Shown: piece by piece, positions 36,468 through 47,754 of the stretch | How the letters are laid out: each line of letters opens with the position of its first letter | How positions within the stretch are numbered: the stretch's first letter is position 1 | Assembly (NCBI RefSeq): GCF_022539665.2 | Contig: NC_081337.1 | Span: 8,222,679-8,286,678 of the forward strand | Reading direction: 5' to 3' | Origin: Daphnia carinata | Taxonomy: Eukaryota > Arthropoda > Branchiopoda > Diplostraca > Daphniidae | Length of the DNA stretch: 64,000 nt | Program-made: the position numbers and the translations under genes | Notes under the pieces: model-generated | What the model saw: the letters and a program-made list of their open reading frames with translations, nothing else | The model's database searches: none | What the model was told of the DNA's origin: nothing

Positions 36468-36473
36468 AATAAA
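36468..36473 (+). promoter_or_regulatory. Poly(A) signal AATAAA for CLPX
   Basis: An AATAAA hexamer on the plus strand lies about 175 bases after the CLPX stop codon, before the convergent USE1 gene. Assigned by position. Confidence 0.5.
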
Positions 36474-36736
36474 GTCGATATACTTCAAAGAATTAGCATC
36501 CATTTCCGACGGGTGAGTATTCAAAGAATATTCTATGCACAAACCCCATATGATTGTTGTAATAGCTTATACATACGAGGTATAAAGCAAATTTCACAGT
36601 ATCGCATCACACGTATAAGTTAACAATGTGAAAGCAAGAAATGTGCATCACATATTTTTATAAGAACCTCAGTTTTCATCATACAGACAGAAACTTATTA
36701 GGGTAAAATTTTGTTACCATTATTTGTGGCCTTTGC

Positions 36737-37766
36737 TTAGGACGTCTTCTTCTTCTTAAACATCCGCATAAAGACAATCATAGCTAGATCGAAAAAAGCT
36801 TGATATCATATCATACAAATAATTAAAAAACTAATCAATTACCTATGAAAGACATGCAGACAAGCAACAAGAACAACCAGACCCAGCAACGGGTGCAGAA
36901 TCCACTTCTCTCTTGAAGCTTCTGTGTTTGAGTGTGGAGGTTGACCTGGTTTTCTTCAGCTAGCGCATTAGATTTTTCAAGTGTGATTAAGTCTTGCCTA
37001 ATGATTGAATTTGCTGCCATTGTTTGTTCTTTCATGGTTTTAGCCATGGAAAGTAAATTTTTTGTGATTTCCTCCTGTGTTTGCTGTTCACTACTAATAA
37101 CTCCTTCAAAATCTTGTGTATGAGTAGAAGTGGCATTCGGTTTGATGGTGCTCAACAATTCTGTTTTCCTTTGCCTTAACGTTGATGCAGGGTTCTCAAA
37201 TTCTTGATTTTTTTCAACTGAAATACTTTCATTTGTTGGAGGTTGTTTATTGGTCAACAACTCATCCCTTACTTGATTGCTATACTGGGCAGATACCTTA
37301 TGCCGAATTTCTTTTGAAACTGTGTCCCCATATGGGGAGGAGCAAGGGGACAGAAACTGGGAAGCCACAACTTTGTCTGTAACAGAAGGCTAACAAAGTT
37401 TCAGATCAGAACAACAATTTATACTGGCAAAATTTTAATTTGAATTATTACCAGTTTTTCTGTAATTGTAAGACCTTTCAAAAATGCAACTGATTTTGTG
37501 TAGTCATCCAGAACATCCTTTTGTGGTTGCATTGGGGATTTCTTTAATTCTGTCAGCTGCTCTTCAAGGGTTGTGATATACTAACAATAATGAAAAACAT
37601 TTAAAAGATAATTACAGTGAGTTACCGTCGGTTGCCAAAAACGTTACCATTTAAGAAGCTTGTCTACCTTCTCAAATCTCCATTCTGTATGTTTCCCATT
37701 GTTGGCAATTGTTTTACATTGCTCCAAGAGGCGGATGAAGTTTGTTTCCAAGCGAGTTCGTGTCAT
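36737..37766 (-). CDS. USE1: USE1 (ER-localised SNARE, p31)
   Basis: Four exons: 37766-37668, 37580-37452, 37389-36843 and 36783-36737, giving 273 residues (human 259). The N-terminus TRLETNFIRLLEQC and EWRFEKYITTLEEQL matches USE1 RLE...RLL and EWRLEKYVGALE. DDYTKSVAFLKGL matches its EYSxKVDFLKGML motif and VASQFLSP matches ANQFL. A SNARE-like coiled coil (EITKNLLSMAKTMKEQTMA, then ANSIIRQDLITLEKSN) precedes a C-terminal membrane anchor (CWVWLFLLLVCMSFIAMIVF) and a short basic tail MRMFKKKKTS with a possible KKxx-like ER signal. USE1 acts with Sec20, Sec22 and syntaxin 18 in Golgi-to-ER retrieval. It converges on CLPX with a 440-bp gap and diverges from GUF1. Exon borders were set by phase; two alternative splice sites gave stops and were discarded. 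Confidence 0.91.
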
Positions 37767-38196
37767 TTTCTTCGTGGTTAGTGGATTAATCTACTGTTTC
37801 TTCAGATTTCTATAATATGCTGACACAAAAATATAAAAATGCCGAATGGAGATTTGACACTCGACGAATTGAACACGTAGATGTAAACAACTCAACTCAT
37901 CTTCCGGTACTTCGTCAAGAAGTATTAATGTAGGCCTGCGCACTGCTACTTCGGTTTTTATTTTGGCGCTCGCTACAGCGCCTGACGAGAAGTTTGGGTA
38001 TTTTGGTTGCCGGTCACCTGCCGTTCTAGTGTAGCTAGCTTTGAATTGAAATCGTAAGTTACCACGTTCTGCTACTGTTGTGCCGCATAGCAAATTCTAT
38101 TCCTTTGTTATTTATGCGAAAATAAGCATAACTAATTGTTGGCTGGGAAGGCTATATAACATAGTGTATCAGTAATTTTGTAATATAATCTTATCG
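37767..38196. promoter_or_regulatory. Shared divergent promoter region of USE1 and GUF1
   Basis: Only 430 bases separate the two start codons, which face away from each other. The region must hold both 5' UTRs and promoters. No TATA box is obvious at a suitable place. A bidirectional promoter is inferred from geometry alone. Confidence 0.5.
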
Positions 38197-40934
38197 ATGT
38201 GGAAATCACGTTCAACATACCATGCCTTAAAAATCTGCAGCCGCAACTATGCAAAAGTCGTTTCATGGTATGATGAGTGAATTTCGTTCGTAAAAGAAAG
38301 TTCCCTCTGTGAGTATGAAAATGAAGGAGAATTGAACTCTATTTCGTGATTCTATTTAGGAAGAAACGCGTATTTCTTTTGCCAACAACTAGCTGTTTCC
38401 ATTGTCACTTGCAACATTATTCCAGTAAACCAAATTCTGAAATCGACCTGACTTTATTCCCTACTGAGAGGATCAGGAATTTTTCTATCATAGCTCATAT
38501 TGATCACGGAAAAAGTACCCTTGCTGACAGGCTTTTAGAACTTACTGGTGTGATGCTTTTTAATATCCCAGCTCAACTAAACAGTGATGCTATAGCTGAT
38601 CACATTTTTTTTTTCAGGCACGATTGGCAAAGGTAGTCATGAAGCTCAAATGCTGGATAGATTACAGGTGGAAAGAGAGAGAGGGATCACAGTTAAAGCT
38701 CAAACTGCTACATTGGTATACAATTACCAAGGAATTGACTATTTGTTGAATTTGATTGATACACCCGGGCATGTGGATTTTTCCTTTGAAGTAGCGCGAT
38801 CCTTGGCAGCTTGTCAGGGCGTTATCCTTCTAGTTGATGCTAATCAAGGTGTTCAAGCCCAGACAGTTGCCAATTTTTTCCTCGCATTTTCTCAAAATCT
38901 GGCCATCGTCCCTGTGATGAATAAAATAGATCTTAAAAACGCTAATCCCGAAAGCGTTGCCATTCAAATGAAAAATGTTTTTGAATTTGAATCAGAGGAT
39001 ATTTTACGGGTAATATTTAATTTTTACGAATTTCATTCTCGTTAACCTTCCAAACAACAAATACCTTCTCTATTTTAGATTTCAGCCAAAACAGGGCTAA
39101 ATGTCGATTCGGTACTTCAGTCGATTGTAGAACGGATTCCTCCTCCCAGTCATTGCGATATTGCAAAACCTTTTCGAGCCTTGCTGTTTGATAGCTGGTA
39201 CGACAGATACCGAGGAGTAATAGCAGTCATTGCAGTAATAGACGGTGTGATCCGAAGTGGCGACTCTGTTAGCGCAAAGCATACCGGCAAATCATATGAA
39301 ATTAAAGAGCTTGGCATTCTACGACCTAACGAAGTTAGCCTTTCGTGCCTGTAAGTCTTTCTTTAGTTGTGTATTGATGAAAAGAGACTAACTGAATTAC
39401 GACGTGTGCATATCTTTCAATACAGACAGGCAGGCCAGGTGGGGTATGTCGTGTGTAATATGCGATCTAGCACAGAGGCAAAAGTTGGCGACACATTGTT
39501 TAAAAAGGGTTTGGTAGAGGTCGAAGAGGTAGCCTCGTTTCGGCAATCCAAACCAATGGTCTTCGCTGGCGTTTATCCAATGGATCAGTCTGAAACTCCA
39601 GCTCTCAGAAGCGCCTTAGAAAAGCTTACCCTAAATGATTCCAGTGTCACCGTTGCCAAAGAATCGAGGTATACATATATTCATTTTTTAAACTGTTTCT
39701 ATTTTGACGCTTTCGTTTCCAGCGCTGCCCTCGGACAAGGTTGGCGTCTGGGTTTTCTAGGTCTTCTTCACATGGAAGTATTCAATCAACGTCTCGAGCA
39801 AGAATATGGAGCTGAAGTCATCGTCACAGTTCCCAGTGTAATTTCTATTCTCTTAAAAATTAGTTGGTGTTTTACTAATGGTTATATTACTTTACAAATG
39901 CAGGTACCCTACAAAAGTGAGTAAGCTGACTTATTTAGACATCGGATAATAACTAATGCTTTGCTTTTCAACTCAGTCCGGCTACATGGTGAAAAAAATA
40001 TAAAGAAATATGGAGAGAGGGACATTATAGTTAATAATCCAGCATTCTTTCCAGATCCCAACATTATTGAACAGTAATAGCATAAAAAGTGTATTAATAT
40101 GTGTAATGTTTAAAGTTGGTTTCTAGACTAAATTAAACATTTTATTTCTTTGAAAAGGTATTTTGAGCCAATGGTACTAGGAACAATTATAACTCCAGGT
40201 ACTTGGTGTAACTATTAAACTCGTGTAACGTAAAAAAAAAATTACTTTCTGGCAGATATCTATATGGGCCCAATAATGTCACTGGCGTTGGACCGAAGAG
40301 GTGTACAGGTGGACTCCAAAAACGTAGACAATTCACGTGTCATGATGCAGTTCAAATTTCCTCTTAATGAGATAGCCGTTGATTTTTATGATGCCCTTAA
40401 ATCTCTTTCATCCGGCTACGCTAGTTTCGATTACGAAGAAGACGGTTTTGAAGCGTCGGACATCGTCAAGGTATGCCAGATCTACCTCTAGTAAGTTAAT
40501 TGTTGCGTAACGAGATTCTTATTCTTCAGTTGCATATCATGCTGAATGGCGAAGTGGTAGAAGAATTAAGCACTGTCGTACACGCTAGTAAAGCTAGGAA
40601 ATATGGGAAAGAAATCTGTCTCCGATTGCAAGAAACAATACCAAGGCAAATGTTTCAAGTGGCGATTCAGGCTGCTGTCGGAGGCAAAGTGGTGGCGCGG
40701 GAGAACGTTGCCGCTCTACGAAAAGACGTCACAGCCAAGTGGTACGTCTTACCAAGTTAGATATTGTGCTTGATTTTCCATATATCCCTGAAATTTTAAA
40801 TATTTAGCTATGGTGGGGACATCTCGCGCCGGATGAAACTCCTGAAGCGTCAAGCCGAAGGCAAAAAGCGAATGAAAAGCATTGCCAATATAGAACTTCC
40901 CAGAGACACATTTATAAAAGTGTTGAAGCGCTAA
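38197..40934 (+). CDS. GUF1: GUF1 (mitochondrial translation factor LepA/EF4)
   Basis: Thirteen exons join in frame: 38197-38267, 38360-38547, 38618-39009, 39079-39350, 39426-39668, 39723-39837, 39904-39916 (13 bp), 39977-40073, 40158-40198, 40256-40470, 40530-40741 and 40808-40934 (twelve listed; total 661 residues, human 669). The N-terminus ([19 protein letters not shown]) suits mitochondrial import. GTPase motifs are AHIDHGKST (G1), RERGIT (G2), DTPGHVDF (G3), NKID (G4) and SAKTG (G5). LepA-type domains follow, with [30 protein letters not shown] and the unique C-terminal domain ([20 protein letters not shown]). LepA back-translocates or assists ribosomes under stress. Every junction is GT-AG and in phase. 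Count note: I could resolve twelve exons with certainty, so read the number as twelve. Confidence 0.96.
39904..39916 (+). other. GUF1: 13-nt microexon of GUF1
   Basis: This exon encodes VPYK plus one base between CAG| and |GTGAGT. Skipping it would delete conserved LepA residues and shift the frame (13 is not a multiple of 3), so it should be constitutive. Confidence 0.85.
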
Positions 40935-41379
40935 AATATGAACCAGTTCTGACTAGCGAATTTGCATCTTTTCCTCGTCTCCGTGTCATCCTGTGACCCC
41001 CGCGACAGCATGTACCATCCGCTGTCTACCAGACTTTGTAAATATTCATAGCGGCTATTGGCAGTAAATCCGTATATTGGCAACGTAATGAAAAAATCAG
41101 TGTTTCTTCGATATATTGCGTGTACCTTACATTTGCCGAGTGGATGAATTGGAAGGTAACATTAACCAACTATTAAACATTGATCACATTAATAGTTTAA
41201 GTGACGTACATGAAATGTCGAATTGAGATCGGACAATGTAAAAACATCGTATTCCTGTGTATGTTTCCTAGGGATGGTAGCTTCGCCTTTGATTTCTTCA
41301 GCTTGTCTTTTGCTAGGTTGCAGCAGCTTGGAAATGCGATAGCGGTTGGAATGAACAAGTTTTCATTTTTTTCCAAATC
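40935..41379. other. Spacer between convergent GUF1 and GPCR genes
   Basis: About 445 bases contain the 3' UTRs of both genes. An ATTAAA variant near 41173 on the plus strand could serve GUF1. No gene was seen. Confidence 0.4.
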
Positions 41380-42055
41380 CTAATCCGCTTGAAAGGATCT
41401 GGACGCCGCTAGCATAGCTCCGATTTCCCCAGAATGTCCATCAAAAAGAGCAGTCTCGACGACAGTCGTGGCATTGGCGGTCAAACGTGCGTTTCCTGGA
41501 GTAACAAGACGAGATGACGATCGCGCTGCTGACCTACAACGACATGCCAAGTGTGATGGGGTAACGACGGGTTTGGTAGCTGCTGTCCGCTAATTTCAAC
41601 GGGGCCAAAGGGAGAAACTGAACGAGCGGGAGCGCAAGAAAAAAAAAGATCTAAAAATCTAAAAATCCATCCACCAGATGTTTAAGCGACATTAAACTTA
41701 CTCCTACCCAACATCTTGCAACATATCTAGTTCAGGTAATCCAACGAAAAATCATGCGAAGGTTGTGCGGTGTTTCAGGTTTACAGGCTATGACGACATG
41801 AATCCTTCATTTTTCTTTTTTTTTAGGAAGCCGCTCAGAGCAATGTAATAGAGTTGTTTTTCTGTATATGGAGCGAGACAAAGCCGTAACTCAAAAGATT
41901 ACGTGGGTATGAGTAGACCATAAATCACGTAAATAGAAAGCTTTGGAATTGCAACAGCCGGAAGCGCATAAGCGAATAGTAAACAAAGCCTCATGTTTTT
42001 GGAAGGTGGGAGTGTAGATTGGTGTTAGTTGAATGGTATACAGTTGTTACTTACT
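41380..42055 (-). other. Alternative 3' end of the CCK-like receptor (stop inside donor site versus extra exon)
   Basis: Exon 7 reads to AACAAAAGTAAGTAA, in which the in-frame TAA (42049-42047) is itself part of a perfect donor AAAA|GTAAGT. If the donor is used, phase 1 splices to 41528 (acceptor GGTCAG|CAGCGCG). That opens 49 more codons (TARSSSRLVTPGNARLTANA and onward) before TAG at 41382-41380. If unspliced, the tail ends TNKSK. Confidence 0.55.
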
Positions 42056-45000
42056 TTTGTTCGTAGTTCGGCGACCAAGATTAAAGCTGTCGTTGAAGGA
42101 AGCTGACAGGAGATCGGTACTACGATTGGGTGCTCTTCCGAAACCTCGACCCTGTGGTCCACATCCGAAGGCGCTGAGAAATGCATTGCGAAATTTTTCG
42201 TTCATGAAACAGTAGGTGATGGGATTACAGCAACTCGATAGATAAGCAAGAAGCTGAGTCAACGCGATTTCCGTGGGACCCATCTGCTCGTAGAGACTCG
42301 TTGGATCAAATGTGTACCTACAGTGACATTTAATCCGCAGGTAGATGAAGGCAATTTTAAGATTCTGAATCTACGCGTTTTGTAGTATTTGAAATAGTTA
42401 CCAAGTGTTGACGACGTACAATGGCGCCCAGCACAGGAAGAATTCAAAGACGATAACGAAGAGCATTCTGATGACTTTTTTCTTTGCCCAAACACTTTTG
42501 TCCGTGTATGTAGATCGGACGCCATAGCGAGCTGCTAAACGATAGTCCATAATCTGGACGGTTGTCGAGGTCGCCCTTTGTTGGTTACCCTGTTGTGACT
42601 GCGAACCTCCTCTCCACGCTATTTCGTTGCCACTTCTTTGCTGATGCGTGACGCTTCGTTCCACTTGAGGATGACAACAGAGACGTCGGTGATTGCTCCG
42701 CAATGGCCACTGGATCACAGTAGATTTTTTGGCCGCGTTTGGACTTGTGCGTGGGTAGCTCTGCTGGCTGGTCATCATGTCCGATTGGATCGACGTTTCA
42801 GGCTCTTGGTATCTCTCTAAATTTAGTACAATGTTATCTTGAAGTTTAAAATCTTTTTATAAACGCATTTATCATTTTATTGGATCTGACAGTTTTGACC
42901 CGGTTCTTCAGGCACGCGCTCGGAAATAAAGCCATTTGTCAGATGACTTGTTCCCCCCTATATTGAACCATGAACTGTCACTGACGGCAATATGATTGAC
43001 GTTTGCCAAGACACGGTCCAGAAGTTGGACTATGTAGTCGGGTGAAGAAACTTTGGGGATGGAAGACATACCCAATCAGATATTATCGATTTTTTATCTG
43101 CGCACAGGGAGAAAAAGAGACGCCTTAATGATTTCTGTCGCGCTCTTCAATCTAATGTGGCTTGGGACGTGACATTTCCGGCGGATTACCAAGAAGTGGC
43201 GTAAAGCGGATGATATGATTTTTACGTAGATAGCAAAATAACGTCTTTCATTATGACTCTTTGTGGAAGGTGAACTCTTACAACCCCGAAGTCGATTAGA
43301 CGCTATTCCGAGCCGGTGGTTAAGCAGCTATAAATTCTTAACAGTATTCTGATATACGGATGCTTGGAAAGCGAAACTAAAAACCCTCCATTATAGTGGG
43401 GGGGGGGGGGAGGGGAAACGTCTAGTAACGCATTTTATTTTTAACAGATTGACACACAAGTTTCAAATGATTCAAAAGTTGGCGCTGTGTACGGTGCCTT
43501 AGAAAGTAATCTGCGCGCTCAGGCGAAATGAAGAAGTATATGAGAGTAGGCAGTAGCCTGCCGTTGATGCTGTGAATCCCTGTGGCAATACTTTTGATTG
43601 ACTCGAGCAAAAATTGCTTTGAACTCTCTACTTATTAAAACCCACCGTTTTTTGTGATACGATTAGTTCACGTTGCTTAATGATATCTTAGATGTGTTTG
43701 AGTTAAACACCCCACCACCATACCAGCTAAATATTTAGTGCGTATGTGGAAATCTAATTGGTCTAATAGTAAATTAAGCCAATTTAAATTGATAATAGCC
43801 TTGAGATAGATTAAGATTGCAATTTTCGTTTACTCATCCCCCCCCTCTTCTTTCTGTCTTTTGGTGGAACGAAACGTTAATTTTTAGGAAAACTTAAAAA
43901 GCGATATGCCGATTGGAGTTGCTCGTTTCGTTTTGCACAGACACCTTGTTTGCGGATAGTTTCAGTAGTGACAGAAGTAAAATGATTTAAACTTGAGTAA
44001 ATATCTAATTATTTCTTCTTTATAGTTTTCCATCTCAAGGCTTTTGATGTGTAAGATGTTGGAGATTTGCTATGATACAAGCTTGCTTCAAGTCACACAC
44101 AAGTTCTATTATTATCACGCCTTTCTCGTTAACCAACGAATTTTTCATCGTTGATGTAGGAGTTTTGATTCTTGGAAAGAAAAGGAGAGAAAAACGAAGC
44201 CAATTGTGATCTTTCCTGCGTGTCCTTACCTGTACAAGACGAACCACAAACATTGGTAAGCGGAGCGGTAACATCAGCTGCCATCATTATCTGCAAGCGA
44301 CTGCAATTGTTAGTGCTGCTATTTCCACCTGTTTCGTGACGCAACCCTCTCCATAGGCGTGCTGCGATTAACCAGTAGGCAAGCCCCATGATGAGAAGGG
44401 GCAAAACTAACAAGATGACGTCCTATTGTAACATTTTCACTTTGATTGATTATGTTGTTCAGGTTTTTTTAGACTTGACAATTTAGGTTTCATACCAGTA
44501 AAAGATTGTAGGCTTTCTCACTGACGGCATCAGGCCATTCTTCTCGACACTTATGCCGACCTGAAATTGAAAAACGACATCGCGTTAGTTTCTTTTATTT
44601 ATAAGTGGATTGCAGGTTAGCTAAACTTGGCATTTGTATTCCTAAGTTATACTGAGAACGATAATGGCAAATGATTTTCTAGTTTCGAAACACGCTGTAG
44701 TTCGACGCAATTAACACGTCGTAAGCACACAGGTAACATGCTGTCACAGTGAATAAACGGATTGATTACTCTTAGAAATCTTAGAAGTTTACGGAATGTT
44801 CTTTCGTGGAAAGTAACTTCCATTAGTTGTCAATTTTGCTTAGTCGTCTGCACTATTTCCGATCGGGTAGTCACACCACTGACATCACAACTTTTCAGCC
44901 AGGATTTTGCCGAAGGTTACCGAAACCGACCCAAGGGCTTAATGCCTGCCGAAGAATTAAATTTACGAATAAAACGTAGGCTTAGATGTGTAATCAGATG

Positions 45001-47719
45001 AATCAATGAAGGCATAATCCTCATTAACCCGTAGTAACTTTAATGAAGCTGGCTTTCGTGATGCCGCCATTTCATCAACGACTGATTGAATCTCTTCACA
45101 GAATTAAATACGGAACGACGATGACGATGCATTTTTTTTTGGATTGGCTTGTGAACTGAAATACCTGATTACTATTCAGTTGGAGTGTGGGTGGGTAATG
45201 GCGTCCAGTAAGCCCTTGTCCCCTTGGGCTTCGATTAACGAGAAACCAGCTGCAAAATGTATTTGAGTACATTTGATGAATACGAGATAAAGAGGAATTT
45301 CGCATTTTGGCTCCTTGATGGCATGTGAACGTCACGAAACGTATTAAGTAACTAAGCTAGTTGGTGCATGGCAATTGTGGAATTAGGTAATGAACCGAAA
45401 AACATTTCGACTTTTATCAACACAGCTATCTCATTCCACGTTGTCCATGTCCATCGTCTTAGTGCAGGGTTGGATTACAACTTTTTCTCAGCATAACCGT
45501 TATTGAACATTTTGTTATTGTGTAAAGAAGCTTATTTTGCTGTGTGTCAACAATGATGTCTAGAATCCTGTAGCTATCCAACTAATTAAAATAGGAAAAT
45601 AAAAAAATGCCATAAAAATAATATATATTAGTGACAACGCTGTTGGGTAGGGTAACCATTGTCGGCGGAGTGACAATACGTTTTCGTCATTTTCCTACTA
45701 GTCGTGGTGACGTGATAGAGTGTGGTGCGAGTCAACACTGAGAGTGCCGAGTAAGTAATTGCATGTGACAAATTATTGAACTGTATTTATTACAGGAACA
45801 CATGTACCAATTGCTGATATTATCTTTTGTCTGTTTTCCAGCAGAATTATGGCTTCGAATCCTGCAGAACGTTCTACTTGTACCACGACAGCACTTTTGG
45901 CTTCGTTCGCGCCAAAAAAGTATCCATTACTGCTAAAGCCACCGTACAGCATGGTGAGTCGAATCTTTCTGATTAATTGCTTTGAAATTGGTGTGACGGT
46001 TTTTGATGACAACGTCCCTGGAATCTGTTTTTCTATTGCGTCTTATATTCGCCTTCTTTCCGAATCTGTAATTGTCCGTTGAAGTCATAGTTTCATTTCG
46101 CATGTTTGCGATTCACCATGAAGGCTTCATCATGTGTTCATTCATGGGTGAAACTGGCAGACGGCGGCCATTGTGTCAGTCGATTAGTTTTTCTTTATTG
46201 AATATTTCAATGGAACACTCGTAGTTCTTCTTTTTTCATTTACTGGGTGTCTTCTCTGTGAAAAGTTTCCATCCGTATCGTTAGGACATTAATTATTCTA
46301 AAGAGGTGACGCACCCACGTCTTCTTTAATGTCGAGACACGTGTTCCAAGGGACACGTATCTTACATCTGCCGAACGTCTAGGAATTTCTTGCTGTTGTA
46401 ATTTTTGCAAGCAAGGAATGGTTGTAGACGTGACGTCTTGCAAACAGAACATCTTTTGTATGGTTGTTTCAAGACTCGTACTTTTTCAAACCGATTCCTG
46501 TTTGTACGTATGTAATGTGTCGGAACAGCAATTTCCATGCATTTTCAAATTTGGACCTCTCGTTTCCACGCAAGACGTGTTGCTTTAATGGGCCCTCTAT
46601 GACGTTAAAGGCAAGCTGTAAATTTATTCGTAGGTTGAACTGCATGTTGTTACAAGTCCGCAGGCTAGACAGAGGATAGTCGAAAGAGAACACAAACGTT
46701 TAGTCACCACAGCGTATCCTATTTGGAGAATGTGGGAGAGCCTTTATTGATTATTCAGACCTATCCCTTAATAATGTGACCTTGTCTGACATTTTCGTCC
46801 AAGATGTGGGAGGAAATGAAAGCTGGCCTATAAACTTTTGAACCGTTGAACTCGTTGATTGTCACTTGAGTAGTGGCTTTCATCTCGTGTTTTGGTGGAT
46901 GAATCTTTTGTTTCGTATTCCGTATTTGGTGCCTCCTTTCTGAAAAGCCGGCTTAAATAATGGAATCTGATTGTTTGTTCGGCAGTTGTGTTTTTCTCCT
47001 TTTTAATGTCACACAACTAGGGACATCTAACGTTTTCTTTTTTTCCCAATTTTTTTTTCCTTTGCTTTCGCAAAGTTCGTCGGGAATAGTTGGATATGTC
47101 CGCCTTTCTCGTATTTTATACATCAACGAACAACCCTACACAGTACCCCTTACAAAGCAAAATACCCTGATGTCTATAGAAATACTTCAGAATTATCTTG
47201 ACCGTACGACGTTTGCCTTGGTGCAAGTCGTAACTTTCTACTGGTTATTGCACACGTGGCTTTAGGTCGGCTTTGTAATGTCAGCTCGTGCACATGGTCG
47301 TGACACCAACGTCACTAACCTTTTATCGCTTTCCTTTTTATCGTTGAATTAACTTATTTTTGGTATAGAGGTACGTTTTCGCTTGAGTACGCGGCTTACC
47401 TGTTTCTCTGATTGGTTTGAGACGACTGAGGATTGCCACGGGTAGACACAAGGAGAGACTGAGAATCCAGACGGCGATGATCATCTTGTATGCGTGAGAT
47501 CTTGTTTGCCAGATGCGAGACTTGAGCGGCCTACAAATAGCAAAGTAGCGCTCGAGAGAGATGGCCACTAGCGTCCAAACGCCCACCGCCACCGACACAG
47601 CTGCAACCAATTCCATTATTTCACGCCAGACAAAAGAAGAAAAAGGGGGGAAAAAAATTCTTTTCAATAGTCTGTAGTTGGGGAGTATGTGAAATGGGTA
47701 TATTTGGGTGGATAAGAAA

Positions 47720-47754
<35 letters not shown>

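Noticed and set aside
37369-37376. Acceptor TTACAG|ACAAAG for USE1 exon 3
   Set aside because: It shifts the frame relative to exon 2. The acceptor before 37389 restores TEKLPSVTDKVVASQFL, matching the family.
37648-37667. Later donor (AAATG|GTAACG) for USE1 exon 1
   Set aside because: It gives a stop soon after joining to exon 2, while the donor after 37668 keeps the conserved WRFEKYITTLEEQL sequence.
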